Positions 19,701 to 32,759 of a stretch of DNA of 64,000 nt are shown one piece after another. The stretch lies in NCBI RefSeq assembly GCF_000247815.1, contig NC_021673.1:107527432-107591431 (forward strand). Reading direction: 5' to 3'. The notes under the pieces were generated by a model. The model was not told the origin of the DNA, searched no databases, and saw only the letters and a program-made list of their open reading frames with translations. A program made the position numbers and the translations under genes. How positions within the stretch are numbered: position 1 is the stretch's first letter; every line of letters begins with the position of its first letter. Origin of the DNA: Ficedula albicollis (lineage: Eukaryota > Chordata > Aves > Passeriformes > Muscicapidae).

Positions 19701-21450
19701 ATTCTTCTCAGCTTTCTGTATGAGAGGTCTGCTGAAGTTAAAAGTATTTACAGTTACTTATGGAGGGAAAATTTAGGATGGGCTATAGGACCTTACAGGA
19801 TTCAGCCACTGGAGAAAAGCTGTTTCACCACAGTTTGTCCACTTCCCAAAATGAAACCGACATCAGCCCACATAATTTAAAGGGTTCTAAATGAGAAAAG
19901 ACTCATGCTTTAGGCCAGAGGCACATCTGGTATAGCCTTAAGGATCTAGTCCATAGCAGTAATACTTTCCTGCAGTTTTAAGCCAGAGCTTCAGCAAGTT
20001 TCAGTATGAAAGCTCTTAGCTTTAGACCTAAGACATGGCAGAGTGCTGGGAGCAATTAACTGTGCACTTTTACCCTAAATACCAAAGTTAAATATGCCTA
20101 TGTCTCTCATGGCAGAGAGGTGATCCCAGTTTTAAATGTCGGGCTTTTTGTTAAATACTGAACTGTGATTTTCCTGTTTTTCATGCAGTGATATAGAACC
20201 ATTGAGAGATAAATGCATCTTTGCATATAAATAGAAGTCATCATTGTCTCAAGAGAGATGTTTATAAAGCAGTTATGTGTGTGCCATTAAAATAACCCCA
20301 TTTATATAATAAGATATTTAGGAATGCTAGTTGGGAAATAAGGAATATTTCACTTTGGACAAGTTACAATAACACACCTCTTCGGCTTGGCATTATTATT
20401 ATCTTCTCATATAGTCACAGTAAGGGAGATTTGCATATGGTGTGATTTTTTCTTTGTGCATAGATTTGCCTTCTACACCTTCCATCTGTGGAATATAAAA
20501 GCTCAGGACTTTATGAGGCAAAGGTAACTTGAGACATAATCCCGTTCTACTTGGCAATTCGAAATTCCCACATGAGACCAAAAATTTTAAAGAGTATAAA
20601 GATTAGGGTCTGTTTTCTCAAAGTGGGTATATTAAATTAGGGAGGTAGATGGTTTGCCAGGCATGATAACAAAGACCCCTTGCAGAGCACAAGTGGGAGC
20701 CCCAGGTCTGGCTCAGCCTCAAGCACTGTCAAGCAGAGGAGACTACATTCCTGGGCACTGGGTGTGATAGAGAAGTGTTAGAAAACATGAAGCACTAATT
20801 ATGTACATGTGAGCAAAAAATGTGGTAGCTGGTCAGATAGCAGGACTGTGTGTGTTTGAGAGAGATGGCTTACCTGGAAAATTTACTTGTGGCTGATAAA
20901 ATAACCTGTTTTCATAAGACAGGGATTTTTTTACTCTGCTTTTTTGTGAGTTCTGCTTTGTTTGCATTTGTTTTCAATTATATTATTTTAATTGTTGCAT
21001 TTTCCTGAAAAGTTATAACTTTGGTGCATGCTGTTGAAAACCAGTTTTCATCTATGCAAGAAGCATGCACTCAAGACAATTAAAAGTGATGTGCTTGCTT
21101 TTTAATAAGAAATTATCTGTCCCAGAAAATTATCTTGGCAAAAAATGTGAAGGCAGTGAAGGCTGCCTTTGCTATATGATATATTTTAGAAATGTCTTAG
21201 AATTCTTTAAACTGCAAAAATGCTGCCTGTCACTTCACAACACTCTGGGGGAAGACAGCTGAATCCCACTTTTAATTGTGAAATGATAGGCACAGTTTTG
21301 TGCATTTGAGGAATGTAAAATATTTCCATTATAATTTCTTGCTTTTCTGCTTATCCCTGCATCCCCTGTCTCTCCTTTCCCCCTCACCACTTAAAATAAC
21401 ATTTGGAAGGAGAGAGACATTTATCAGGAATACACAAGCTTTCCCATGGA
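16701..21450. other. Intergenic, old repeat fragments only
   Basis: No coding exon or RNA gene recognised. Holds the palindromic old repeat at 18290-18425 and a weaker similar trace (GAGTCAATGGGGGTCCAG, 19540-19557). Confidence 0.5.
18290..18425 (+). repeat. Old interspersed repeat with CCAT(T)GAACTCAATGG palindrome
   Basis: GCAGTCCCATGGAACTCAAT (18335 on), then GGGATTACTTACGTACTTAA, GGTCCAATGGATCAGGATTT. This CAGTCCCATTGAA..CAATGGGAC..TTAAG..GGATC pattern recurs in sauropsid genomes as an ancient dispersed repeat; I cannot name the family. A second copy lies at 54713-54780. Confidence 0.55.
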
Positions 21451-21456
21451 GTTTCA

Positions 21457-21578
21457 TAGAAAATTTGTATTGATTAGAGGACAGGGGGAATAGGCTTTTT
21501 CAAGAACAGGCTTAGCGTAGAAAATATGTATTGATTAGAGGACAGGGGAATAGGCTTTTTCAAGAACAGGCTTAGCAG
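21457..21578 (+). repeat. 61-bp tandem duplication
   Basis: TAGAAAATTTGTATTGATTA at 21457 and TAGAAAATATGTATTGATTA at 21518. The copies are near identical through CAAGAACAGGCTTAGC. Confidence 0.9.
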
Positions 21579-21579
21579 A

Positions 21580-24500
21580 GGAAATTAAGCATTTGGTACA
21601 GGAGTGTAGAGAGAATTGCTGGACCATCACCATAGGGGCTGGCAGCTGAGGAGAGAGCAGAACAGGGTGGGGTAGCACAAAGAGGTCAAAAAAACATAAA
21701 AAATAAATAGCATAAATATAGTATCCTGGCACTGCTGGACTGGAATAGAGTCCAAAAGGCAAGTTTTGTGTTTGAAGACAGAGACTGGACATAGGATCTG
21801 AAATGCTTCCTGGGCAAGAACACTGCACTGACAGAGAGATGGATGCATGTCTGTCAGCTCAAATACCATAACCAGGACACAGGATTGGTCATGAGCTAGT
21901 AGCTTCCACATGGTGATCCCACAAGGCCAACACTCAGACTGCCTGTTATAAATCCCCTATGAAGAAGCAGGGTACCCAAGAAAGATGTTTAGCACATGGA
22001 CAGAGAGATGGAGACCTGACTTCCATGTACCTCAATACCACATCCTTCCTGGTTATCTTATTTGCTCAGATGCTGAGTTTCCTCTGGAGACAGTTAGTTC
22101 CAGGGAGGCATCTCAATTATGTAGATCAGCAAATCACAGCTGTTTCTCAATCCAGATGTTAGAAACTGTCTCCAGCAAGCTTCTCCCAGGAGCTGAGCTG
22201 GGTATGGGTGATTGCACAGACATCTCCTCCTCCTCATGCCACCAGACCTGAAAGCTGGTCGGTGCCACCCCTTGCTCCTCTGTGTTATCCCACAGGACTG
22301 GTTGTTATTACAAACCAGGACAGGTGAGATTCAGTCTGGCAGTTCAGAGCTGTGGCTGAAAGAGAGCTGGATCATTAAGGAGCTGTGTGTCTTTCAGACT
22401 CCTAAGTAATGATTTCACTGCAGACAAGGATGCTTGGGCAATGTGTGAGTTATCAGAGCTGTCTTCACTTCCAGTTTCTGGGTCCAGGCTGTGCTCTGTT
22501 CCAGACTGATGTTAGGCACTGATGTGCATCAGCCAGCCATCTCCCCTGTCCACCCAACCCCGACATGCCTGCACAGCCTACACAGCCAAGTACTGGCTCT
22601 GAGCATCCATGCATGGTGCAACCTCAAACACACATGGGGAGGCATGACTTGATCTATCTTTCACTAATTGGGTGATGAGACCAAGGGAGATGAGGAACAG
22701 CTGTAGAAGCTGTACAGGAACCCATCTGCAGCTTTTTAAGAGTCATAGCTCCAGGGGAATTGTTGTTCTGCCAGCCACTGTTACGCATTACCAAATAAAA
22801 GGGCTCCTGTCCTCTCCTGCCTCAGTGACATTCCTCCCTTAAGGGCTTAATTGTCTCCTTAGCTGTCACTGTCTGAGAAAGGGGGATATAGCAGAGAAAG
22901 AGTCATAGGAAAACTGGTGGAAAACAAAGTATCTAGCCAGTACATTTAATTCAGTAGGTAAATTCAGTAGGGTTGGATTTCTTAAACATCTTCTGTGCAT
23001 CTGACCTGGGCTAACACTTAGACTTTAAGTTTCTTCAAGATCAATTTCATTGAATTTACGATCTAGACTTTAATTAAGTTTACTATATAGAGTTGCAACT
23101 CAGAGTTTCCTGGTAGTAATGCAGCTCCTTCCATTAAATTGCATTTTTAAGACTAAATAACACCCATCCTTTTACCTATAGACGTATAAAAAAGTATTTC
23201 TTGCTCACTTACAACAAAGGAATTTGATGCTGGATTGTATTCTGTTATTAAATGAGTTGAATATTTTCACTATATCTGAGGAAACAAACCAGACAGGGGT
23301 CACCTGCTTTGCAAAGCATACTTTAAAATGTTTATTTTGCACCTTTGAACTATTTGTTTCTTTTCACTGCCATTACAGAAAAATATGGGTTTATACTTAA
23401 CAAACATCAGTGAGAAGCTTTCTATGCTTGTTTAAACAGAAGTAAACTTGAATACCTAGTCAAAACATGTAGGTTAAGCTTGACTAATCAGCTGAACTCA
23501 TTCTATTAATAGTCAAGGTGGCATCATTATTCCATTAAGCTTTGTCTGGAATATTGGGGACAGGTACATATATCCATACAGAAGGCATTAAATCAGATAA
23601 ATCTTTCCAAAATGAAACTCCAATAACAGTCATTTACTGTTTATTTCTTCAGTCTGGGAAAGAGTATTGTGCCTGGCTAAAAAAAGTAAGGACCAATGAA
23701 ATTAAGATTTTTCATAAAACTGCTTTGTGGATTAGGTGGAGTTTGAAGTGATGTTGACATTCTCATGGAATATGGCCACAATTGCAGTTAAACTATGTGG
23801 CAGTGGAGACATTAAATGCAATCTGATGCAATTAAGGTTATTTGCACTTTTGATTTCTGTCAGTCCTATGGTAGAAGGATATAAAATTGCAGGACAGGTA
23901 AAATAAGGTGCTACATTTTCAGGTTAACTAAATGCAAATTTATCATCCTCATCCAAACCATGACTGATGGGAGCTCACACTTTGCCATTATTCACCATTC
24001 CCTTCAGCTGTAACACAGTGCTTTCTGTAAAGAAGCTAAGAGTACACTTAAGGCATCCACTGACAGCATTTGCATATAATTTTCTTGCTTTTGTGATGGA
24101 TTCCTCTCCAGCTCTAATGGATAAGTGTTTTTCTACCTCTCCAAGAGTGAGTCAAAGTTTAGATATTTCTGCACATAGTTTTCTCTAGGTGATCATCAGC
24201 AGTACTGAAAAATCCAGGCACTTATTCACAAAAACTTCCTCAGCAGAAATTTCTACCTCTGAGCTCTCCTAGGAAAATGTTTCCATCTCTGAATCTTTAG
24301 CCCAAAAACCAAAAATGCAACAAAATCTCTACCTAATAGAAAAGCCCTGACACTAATTTTGGACATTGCTTTTAGCCACCAGCCAAGGCAACAAACTGCA
24401 ACTGAAAGCTGCTATCTATATCCTGCTGGAGCCATACAGATAAGCAAGTAGGAGAAGCATCCCCAAGGTCCCAAGTATCTGGTGTTTAGATAAGAGCTGT

Positions 24501-26980
24501 GTGAGCCACCCAAAGTACAAGGGTCTAAGAGAAAACCCTGTATTTTAGCTTGCATACCTCCGAAATATTCACAATATCACTGAAACATTTTTCTCATATT
24601 AGGAATGTGAAAGCATCAAATGGACAAATTATCCCTGTTTTCTCAACGACTGTCATAATACTGTGGAGCTATAGGGCACTCAGATATCACTGTTTCAATA
24701 AAATAGAGTAGAGTTTCATTCAATAGAGTTGCCACAGTCCTTTGTTGCCATCTCATGGCATCTATACTTTCCTATTAGCAGTATAATCTATTGTAATGGT
24801 TTCTTACAGGTGCAAATAGCCATGACTTGAGACCTGGAGAAAATCAAATCTGTCCCATAATTTATGGAGGCATTAATGAGAAGAAAAATACACTACAATT
24901 CCCCATCTGCCTGAAATGTGTTTGTAAAAATAGCTGCACGTGAAAGGGCACAGTGGATTAATAAGATGCTCTCATGTAAGCAAGTGGAAGGGGCTCCCTA
25001 CTTTTCTTACAGGTCATTGTGTTAACAAAGGGCTTATACTGCTGAAATCACAGCTAATCTCTGCTCTTGCTACACATGACAAGGATTGTGGTGTCTAAGT
25101 CAGGCTCCACTTATCACAAATGCAAACAGATTTAGAACATTTTGTCACTTGAGAAGTGCACACACTCCCATGTAATTCAGATTGAGCTTCCAAAGAAATG
25201 ATAATAAAAAGCCCTGTTCTGTGACACAGCAGCATTAGAATATAGTGGTTGTTTTAATTGCCAGATTGTGTCCAAAACCCACTTCCAGTTTTCTTGAAGA
25301 ACGGAAGTGGGTTTGGAAATGAAAGATACGTGCTTAATTTTGCTGATAGCTACTCTCTTTATTCACTCCTTGTCATTTCATATGGGGAAGTTCTCTTTCC
25401 ATTCCTTTCAGCTCAAGTAAAAGCTTCCTTCCTGTTCTAGCTTCAGAGCTAATACACGATATTTCTTTTTTTGTTCAGAGACATGAGTATAGTTAGATTT
25501 CAACCAAAACTTCTTCAATGAAACTCTTTCACTTCTGCTGTGAGGAACCAATATGAGTGGTTGCCAGAAGAATCTTCACATGTGTAACCTCATCAGAAGC
25601 GTCCTCTTCTGACAATCCAGCAAACATTATCAAGGACTGAAAAAACCATGGAAAGTGCTCTCTTATCCCTCATATATCTTGACTTACACCTGTTGTCAGA
25701 GCAGGAAGCAGTTTAGAGAATAAAGCCTTATGATCTACTTATTTCAACACTAGTCAATATTAAAGAGAAACTTATAGCAACAGTCTTCCAAGCGGGAGCA
25801 ATCAAGAAGTTTTATTCACTCTGTTTTGTGCACTTTAGGCAGTTGCTCTTTGCACAAAAAACCCCAAACAAACAAACAAAGCGGTATGCTTTACTCAATG
25901 TTTGTATTGTTTGCTTGTGGTTAAAGAGCATTTGCTATGCTTGGTGTTTGGACTTACTGCAGAAATAGGAAAAGGATTTTTCACGTCGCGGATGAAACAG
26001 AATAAATGCATTTTGTCAAAAACTCACGACATTTATTCATATCATGTACAAAAGCTCTCTTAAATGTGGACGTTTGCCAGAAATACCAAGTCCATATCCT
26101 TAGCACATAATTTTTCTATTTCTTACTTTGTAACTGGGTCCTCCAAGGTCTTGCTCTTCCATGTCTTATTCATTGTGTTCCAAGTAGCCAAGAAACTGAT
26201 GGTAAAATGAAAGAGATTTATTGCCAGACAGCTTCCATTTTGTGATTATATGAAAACCCTATTTGCATATGTAACTGGGGACATTTATATTAGGAACCCA
26301 GTTATGTGGCTGCTTTTTCACTCCAGATTTTCCAAAATATCCCCAGAGCCTCTCCAATCAAAAGCCTTCTACAAATGTTTTCTGTAAATCATTTTGAGTT
26401 TCACTGGCAGGATTATTCATCGCAAGAGCTGCAGCCATGCCAAAGGAAGCTGTGCTGGCCCTGTCTGTATGGCAAAGATGGAACTGCCCAGGGAGGAAGA
26501 CTTCCCTGGGTAAATCCTAGGGCTGGGAGAAGCGCTCATGGGATCTCCCAGCTTTTCTATCACTTACAGAATGCTTTGAGTCAAGGTGGGAGCATGGTAT
26601 TGAATGGCATTGGGCTGCAATAGCAACATTACCCACTGCTGAGAGACTGTGCTATGCTCCCACCCGTGAAGGAGCACTCTGTCTTGACACAGGGTGATGC
26701 CATTATACAGGTAAATCTATCCCTCTTGCCTAGCTCCTTCAGTTTCTTTCACAAAACAATGTGTTTGGTTTGCCATCCTCTCTCCAAATGCTTTTGTGTT
26801 GATGAGAGCAAACTGCAGCCAATGTCTGCATATTGCCAATGGGATCACAGTAATGTAGATGCTTTTTATTACTTGACAGCACTTGGTATATGGTGCATTA
26901 TCTTGCAGTTTAATTTTATTTAATCCTACACCATCAAAACACCAAACACAACAAATCTGAAAAAGGACTAGAGGAAGTTA
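21580..26980. other. Intergenic, nothing recognised
   Basis: No splice-consistent exon, RNA gene or mobile element that I can name. Short open frames have no family resemblance. Confidence 0.45.
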
Positions 26981-26987
26981 CCCCACA

Positions 26988-27071
26988 AGCAAGTGCCTCC
27001 TGTCTGATGATGTACCAAGCCTAGACTCAGCAAGTGCCTCCTCCTGTCTGATGATGTACCAAGCCTAGACT
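26988..27071 (+). repeat. 41-bp tandem duplication
   Basis: AGCAAGTGCCTCCTGTCTGA at 26988 and again at 27029 with an added CCT. Otherwise identical through CCAAGCCTAGACT. Confidence 0.9.
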
Positions 27072-28010
27072 GGAAAAGAACAGAGACATTCACTGGCATT
27101 CTTCCTAGTTTCTTGCTCAAGTAACCCAGAATATTTGCAGGCATAAGGCCTGCTCTGCTTTGCCTGGAGTATTGCCTCTAATACAGCAATAACTGCATGG
27201 TACACCCAGCTCACACTTAATTTTAGCTTCTTCCAAGTTAGACAGGACAGGAAAATTGACATTGCCTAACATGCCAATAATAAAGGTATTTCTGCTCATT
27301 GTCATATTTTCCATAATTCCAAGTCTAAGGCCACCTGCTTCACTTCTTTCCTCATCATATTTTCTGAATGTGGTTTCTTTCTACCTATTTAGATAGTGGA
27401 AGTAACATATGTTTTCTGAAAGCTATTGGGCTGCTTTTCCAAAACCTAGGATCTGCTTTCCAATTTTTTCAGTGTGTGTCTCATTAACTAGAGTAACCTC
27501 TTAGAAAAGTCCTGGGGACCTTATCCTAGTGCCTCTGTAACCAGTTGTACAAAGGGGAATGTTTAGAGATGGAAAGTACCTGTTTCCAGGCTCAGGCTTA
27601 GATTTCAATATATTGAGCAATAAATGTTACTAGTTCAGTGTCTGGGTAATCACCTGATGAAGATTTCTGTAAGGATCATCTGAAACCATAGAGCTGCACA
27701 AAAGTAGCCCTGCTGTAAAAGGGCAGGTGATTGCAGAATGCTGGCTCACCTGCTGACAGATAACTTGCTTTGCGAGGGGAGATAGTCCTTCTAGCCACTA
27801 AAGAATGCTAGGAAAAATCAGAGGTGGTAAGTTGAGTCTCTTTTTGGATGATTTGGGTGGTGTTTCCACCAAGGAAAGCAAACAGTCCCACTGACAAGCC
27901 TTGGGGAGAAAACTTGGCTTGCTGAGTACATCCTGTAGGAGCACCTGATCCCAGGCAGTGGGCTCCCAAAGAAACCTGAGATGCTGCTCTTTGGTTTGGT
28001 CACCAACTAA

Positions 28011-28146
28011 GTAGTGTTTTTCCTGGATAATTTTGCCTCTTCTTCTTCTTCTTCTTCTTCTTTTTTTTATGTAGTGTTTTTCCTGGATAACTTTGCCTCT
28101 TCTTCTTCTTCTTCTTCTTCTTCTTCTTCTTCTTCTTCTTCTTCTT
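28011..28146 (+). repeat. 60-bp duplication carrying two (CTT)n microsatellites
   Basis: GTAGTGTTTTTCCTGGATAA occurs at 28011 and 28071. Each copy is followed by (CTT)n: the first is short and ends in T8 (28037-28068), the second is longer (28097-28145). A repeat-mediated duplication, or an assembly error at the microsatellite, would produce this. Confidence 0.92.
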
Positions 28147-31100
28147 TTTTAATTCCCTTTCTGGGAATTTTGTAAGATTTTGCTAATTCCTTTTGATTCT
28201 CCAAACAATTGTCAAAACTACTTGGTGTCTCTCAGCTTTTTGTTCTGTACATGCAGATGGAAGTGAGCAGGATTGCTTTGCTGCTGTCCTTGCAAAAACA
28301 GCCACTGTGATGTCAAAAGAAACAGTAAATCTCTGGCAAAACAAAAGAGAATCAGAGTGACTTACAAAGAAATGTTAAAGCAGTGGATTTTTTCCCCAAC
28401 ACACACACCCCACAGTATTGTAGAAAATTCCTTAAGCAATAGAAGTGGAAAGAGAAACAAAGTTTAACATTTCAGTGTCTTACTCAGCAAAGTTTTCTGA
28501 GGAAAACAGATCAGTTGAAATAGTAACCTTTGTTAGTTTTTCCATATACTTTATTCAAATAAAGATATGTGAGCTACATGTGTTCCTGTTTAATCCAAAG
28601 ACTTTATTCTAAATGTCTTGGATGTACATTAACTTTGTATTTTTATTTTTTAGTTATTGAAAAGAGTGGCACATAGGGATAATGTTGAATGTGCTGTAAA
28701 TCAGTGTAGTATTTAGCTTATAGATATCTAATCAGAAAAGTTAGATATGTAGAGGGAGGAGATATCTTTTATTAGCCTAGCTGCCAGAGTGGGAAAAGAA
28801 GGACAGAAATCTAAAAGCTGTGCCCATTTTTCTAATTAGATCCTTCAGTCTAATAAAAAGAATAGTACCCTTAAACCACAAAAGTTACAGCAACGCCAGT
28901 ATGATGATAAAAAAGATGAATCATTTGTGCAGAAACGGCCACAAACCTCTGTAACCTCATTGTCACATCCTCCCTTCTGCCCAAACATAAAATATGGTTA
29001 TCACACTCAGAGCTAATGATTTTGTTAGGAAAGGGGAGGCTGTATTTGATGTATTTCATGAGGGAAATGAGTTTAGGCAGATAAGAGTAGCCTGCCAGCC
29101 CACGGAGCAGGCAGGAGGATGGTGTGTGCAGGACAGCTGCAGTGTAACACAGACTCACGACCAGGAGCAAACTCTCCATTTCAAAACCTGAGCACTTGCA
29201 ACAGAGCAAAAATAAAGCCCAGCTCTGTGATCCTTGTTTGAGTATTGCTCAGGCTCATCAAAAGATGCAGGATTGAGTTTGAGTGACAAGTTTAGCCTCC
29301 TCTTAGGGCAAAGGTTTGAAATTCCTTTACTTAATGAGTAATTGTATCATACAGTGCCTGCTGAGCTGCTAATGGCAAATGAGAGACATTTGGGGACAGA
29401 AGGAAGCTAGGAGTCCTTTCTAATTAAGTGTGCCCCTTTCTGAGTCTCTAGACAAATTCCACAATAGTTTTCAGTCCATGCTTACATACTGCACCTTTTT
29501 CTTCTTCCCCTGTTGTTCCTATTTTCTCTGTCCACTGCTCTGCAGGCAGAAAATTCCTCTTGAATTCCTTTTGTGTCTGGTCGTTCCATAGATTAAATCA
29601 GAGCCCTTTGGTTTATTATAAAGGAATGCAACCCTCACTGCTATCAACATGTCTCTGGACCCCTCCTATTACTATTTCCAATTTGAAGGTTCCTTTGGGT
29701 CTTTTGTTTTATCAAAAGTCCTGTTTCTTAAATCTTCTCAAACTGTGATCTGTGAATTTGTGCAGCATCCGGTTTATCAGCAGTGTGCTGTCCAGGCTAT
29801 GAAATACACAAAATGTCAAAAACTGTGCTCGGTTCTGCTCTGGAGGTATCACCACTTGTCTCACACTTGAGGTGGATGTGTGTCAGGTGGTGCTGAGCCC
29901 GGGAGCCATGGAATGGCTGAGGTGCTCTGTAGGGAGCCACACCTCAGATTTGCACCCCATATCCTCTATGCCTCTTGGTGAATCACCCCAGTTCCTCTGT
30001 CTCTTCGTGAACAGGCTGTGCTGCCCCATGCTTTCCATTCCCCTCATATCCCACATGCTTCCACCACAGCAGTGTGGATGTATTCCACCCTCCAGCATGT
30101 TTCAGTGTCCCTAAGTCTTCTGGCAGCAGAAGTTGTGGTGGCTGGCACATGCCTGCATGCCAGCTGGCCAGCCTAATGTGTGTGCACTTGGGCATGGGTT
30201 GGGGGCTGCTTCCAGGCTGAACAAAGGCTGAGCTCTGTCTGCATTCCCATCAAGAACAGATGCTCCTCTGGCTCTTGTTTTCCTATCTGGACAAATGGTT
30301 CAATCAAATGTTTGGGAACTGAGCGACTTTGAGCCCTGTGTCTTTCTGCAAAATCTGATTGAAATGGGTGAATTGCAGGGCAAAGTTCTAAGAAAAGATG
30401 ACACACTGGTCTTGAGAGTTGACACACAGATTCTTGTACAAACAGTCTGGAAAGTCACGTAGGAATCGTTTTCTTAAGAAATAAGGCTAACAATGTAATA
30501 GCCTGGGTGGAGAATGATACCAGGGCTTCCTGATTCTGAGACTCAGCCTGTGCATTCCCATAAATAATGTTGCTGACAGGCAGTTTTAAATTGCACAACA
30601 AATGGACCAGGGCAGGGCTACTGGATGGAGCAGAGCAAAACACATCCCCTGTTCTTTCCTGCTTTTCTGCTCCTTGCTGCCCACTGCGTCCTTCTCCCCA
30701 TTTCCTTGCACAACCAAGTGTAAAGAAGAGATCTGCACTAGCATGCTACTCCTTTCCTGAAGGGAAAATAAGTCCCGATGGTTACTGTACTCCCAGATCT
30801 CCTCATGTGCAATAGAGCTGGCTTGTGTGAGTGGATCTTGGGTAGCAGTGTTGAACCCCTCTCATCTACAGCCAGCTCTGGTGCTGGTCTGTGTCTGGCT
30901 CTTGTGTGTGGTTTCATCCTGGTGCATACACCCAAAATTTCACATGCTCAAGGTGATAGATAGTGTCTACTTGCAAATTCTGAAGAACAGATAATAAAGC
31001 AGTGGAGGCACACACTGTGTAAATGGGGAAGAGTAGAAGGGAGGGAGTGCACTTGTGAAGCAAAGTTCATAGCACATGGGATGTGCAAAAAGCTTAACAG

Positions 31101-32726
31101 AAACTAGGAGAAATTCTCCTAGGCCTTTGTTAGATTCCATCTTCCTGAAACCTCCTCCATGATGTGAAATGAAGCTGTTTTGGCACTGGAATTTTGTCAC
31201 TCTTCAGATATTCTAATTATCTGCCCTAACAGGAGCCTGGTTTCCTAGTTCACTGTTTCTTTTTCCTCCCTTGAGACTATTTCTGGCATGTGCTTCCACA
31301 TCATTATGCGAACACAGAGTGCAAAAAATGTCTTTAATGTTTCAGCAAGGCTGTACCTAGCTCATCAAGTGAATACAAATCTGTAAATCTGTAGGAAAAT
31401 CTGCTGTCTCTTTCACTGACCCTTTTACCCTTTAGGATCAACTTGAAAAGCACTTTGTAACACACATGAAAAAATTCTGATATCCTCTCCCATTTGTACT
31501 TCCTCACCTGACACACCTGATGTGAGCATTGCTGTCTGATACATTTATCTGCTCTCCTCCATTTGGAGCCAAGTCCTCACTGATTGAGATGGATATAGAA
31601 AGGAAGGGAATGTGGTTCCTCACAGAATTCATCACTAAGAGGTAAAAGAGAAATACTGAAGCTATCTTGAAGTTAGATTTTAAGTGTCAGGCAAATTTTA
31701 AAAAGACCAAGTAAAACTTACTGGGATATTGTAATCAGATTGGGGTATTTCAAGGACTATTTTAAATTAAGCTGAAAAATATTGGCAATGCCCAGAATAC
31801 TGCTTATATATTGAGCATCTCATATGACAAATACAGACTCCTGACTCTGCAGAGAAAATTAAAGAATGGTGGTGTGGGTAGATAAGCAGGGGCCCTGAGG
31901 CATTTGCAAGGTGGCCACAAAAAAAAAAAGGCCAGGGAGGGTCCCAAAGAGGAGGCAGGAGAAGCAGGGCTGCTGTGGGGAGCCAGGGGACAGCAGAGCA
32001 GAGACGGGCAGGGACACAGGTCTCACCAGGGATCCCTGGGAGGATCGGCCCTGCCAAAACTGCTGCTCTGAAGGCTGTAGCAGGAGCAGCAGCAAGTCTG
32101 TGTGTCCTGAGGAGTGACCCAGGCAAGGGAGGCACCAAGGTCACTGTCATTTTCCCATGCAGATGCTCTGCCCCAGTAGCTCTGCATTTGCTGTTTGCTG
32201 CTCTCTGGAAAAGAGCTCTCCACGTCTGCTTTGCCTTTGCTCTGTTGGGATGTGCTAAATCAAAAGCCAGCCCCTCAATATGTGTCTAAAAGATGTCCAA
32301 ACACCCATTTTTTTAAACTCCCAAGTGGGCTTTGCAGCTTCTCTGCAGTCCCTGCCCTTCTTTACAAGTATCTGCTGAACTACACTGCATCCACAAAGAC
32401 AAACATGCCAGTTTTGCAAAGAAGATAATTAAAATTTTATTGAAAACATACACCAGGAAGAATGTCTGCTTAAAAGCTGCCTCCCTGCACGCATGTAACT
32501 ATAGGCTCTACCTTTTGTTTCCAGCTCAGGAATGAACAAGCCACATAGTTAGGATTAACAAGGAATGCTTATTAAGAAAAAACTATTTTAAAGAAGAGTC
32601 TGAACTGCAAGATAAAAAATTGTTAGTGGTGACATGAAGCAGGTTGGAGCTGCAAGCAGACTGTCCTTTGGTGTTCAGCAATTTCACTCCTGGCAGCTGC
32701 TACAGCTACAGCTGATTCCCTGTTTT

Positions 32727-32759
32727 GCCCTGCCCTGCCCTACCCTGCCCTGCTCTGTC
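32727..32759 (+). repeat. Imperfect (CCCTG)n simple repeat
   Basis: About six CCCTG units with one A change (CCCTA). Confidence 0.85.

Noticed and set aside
31767..32289. Overlapping open frames on both strands as a small gene
   Set aside because: Open on both strands because the patch is G/C-richer; no start, splice or family support.
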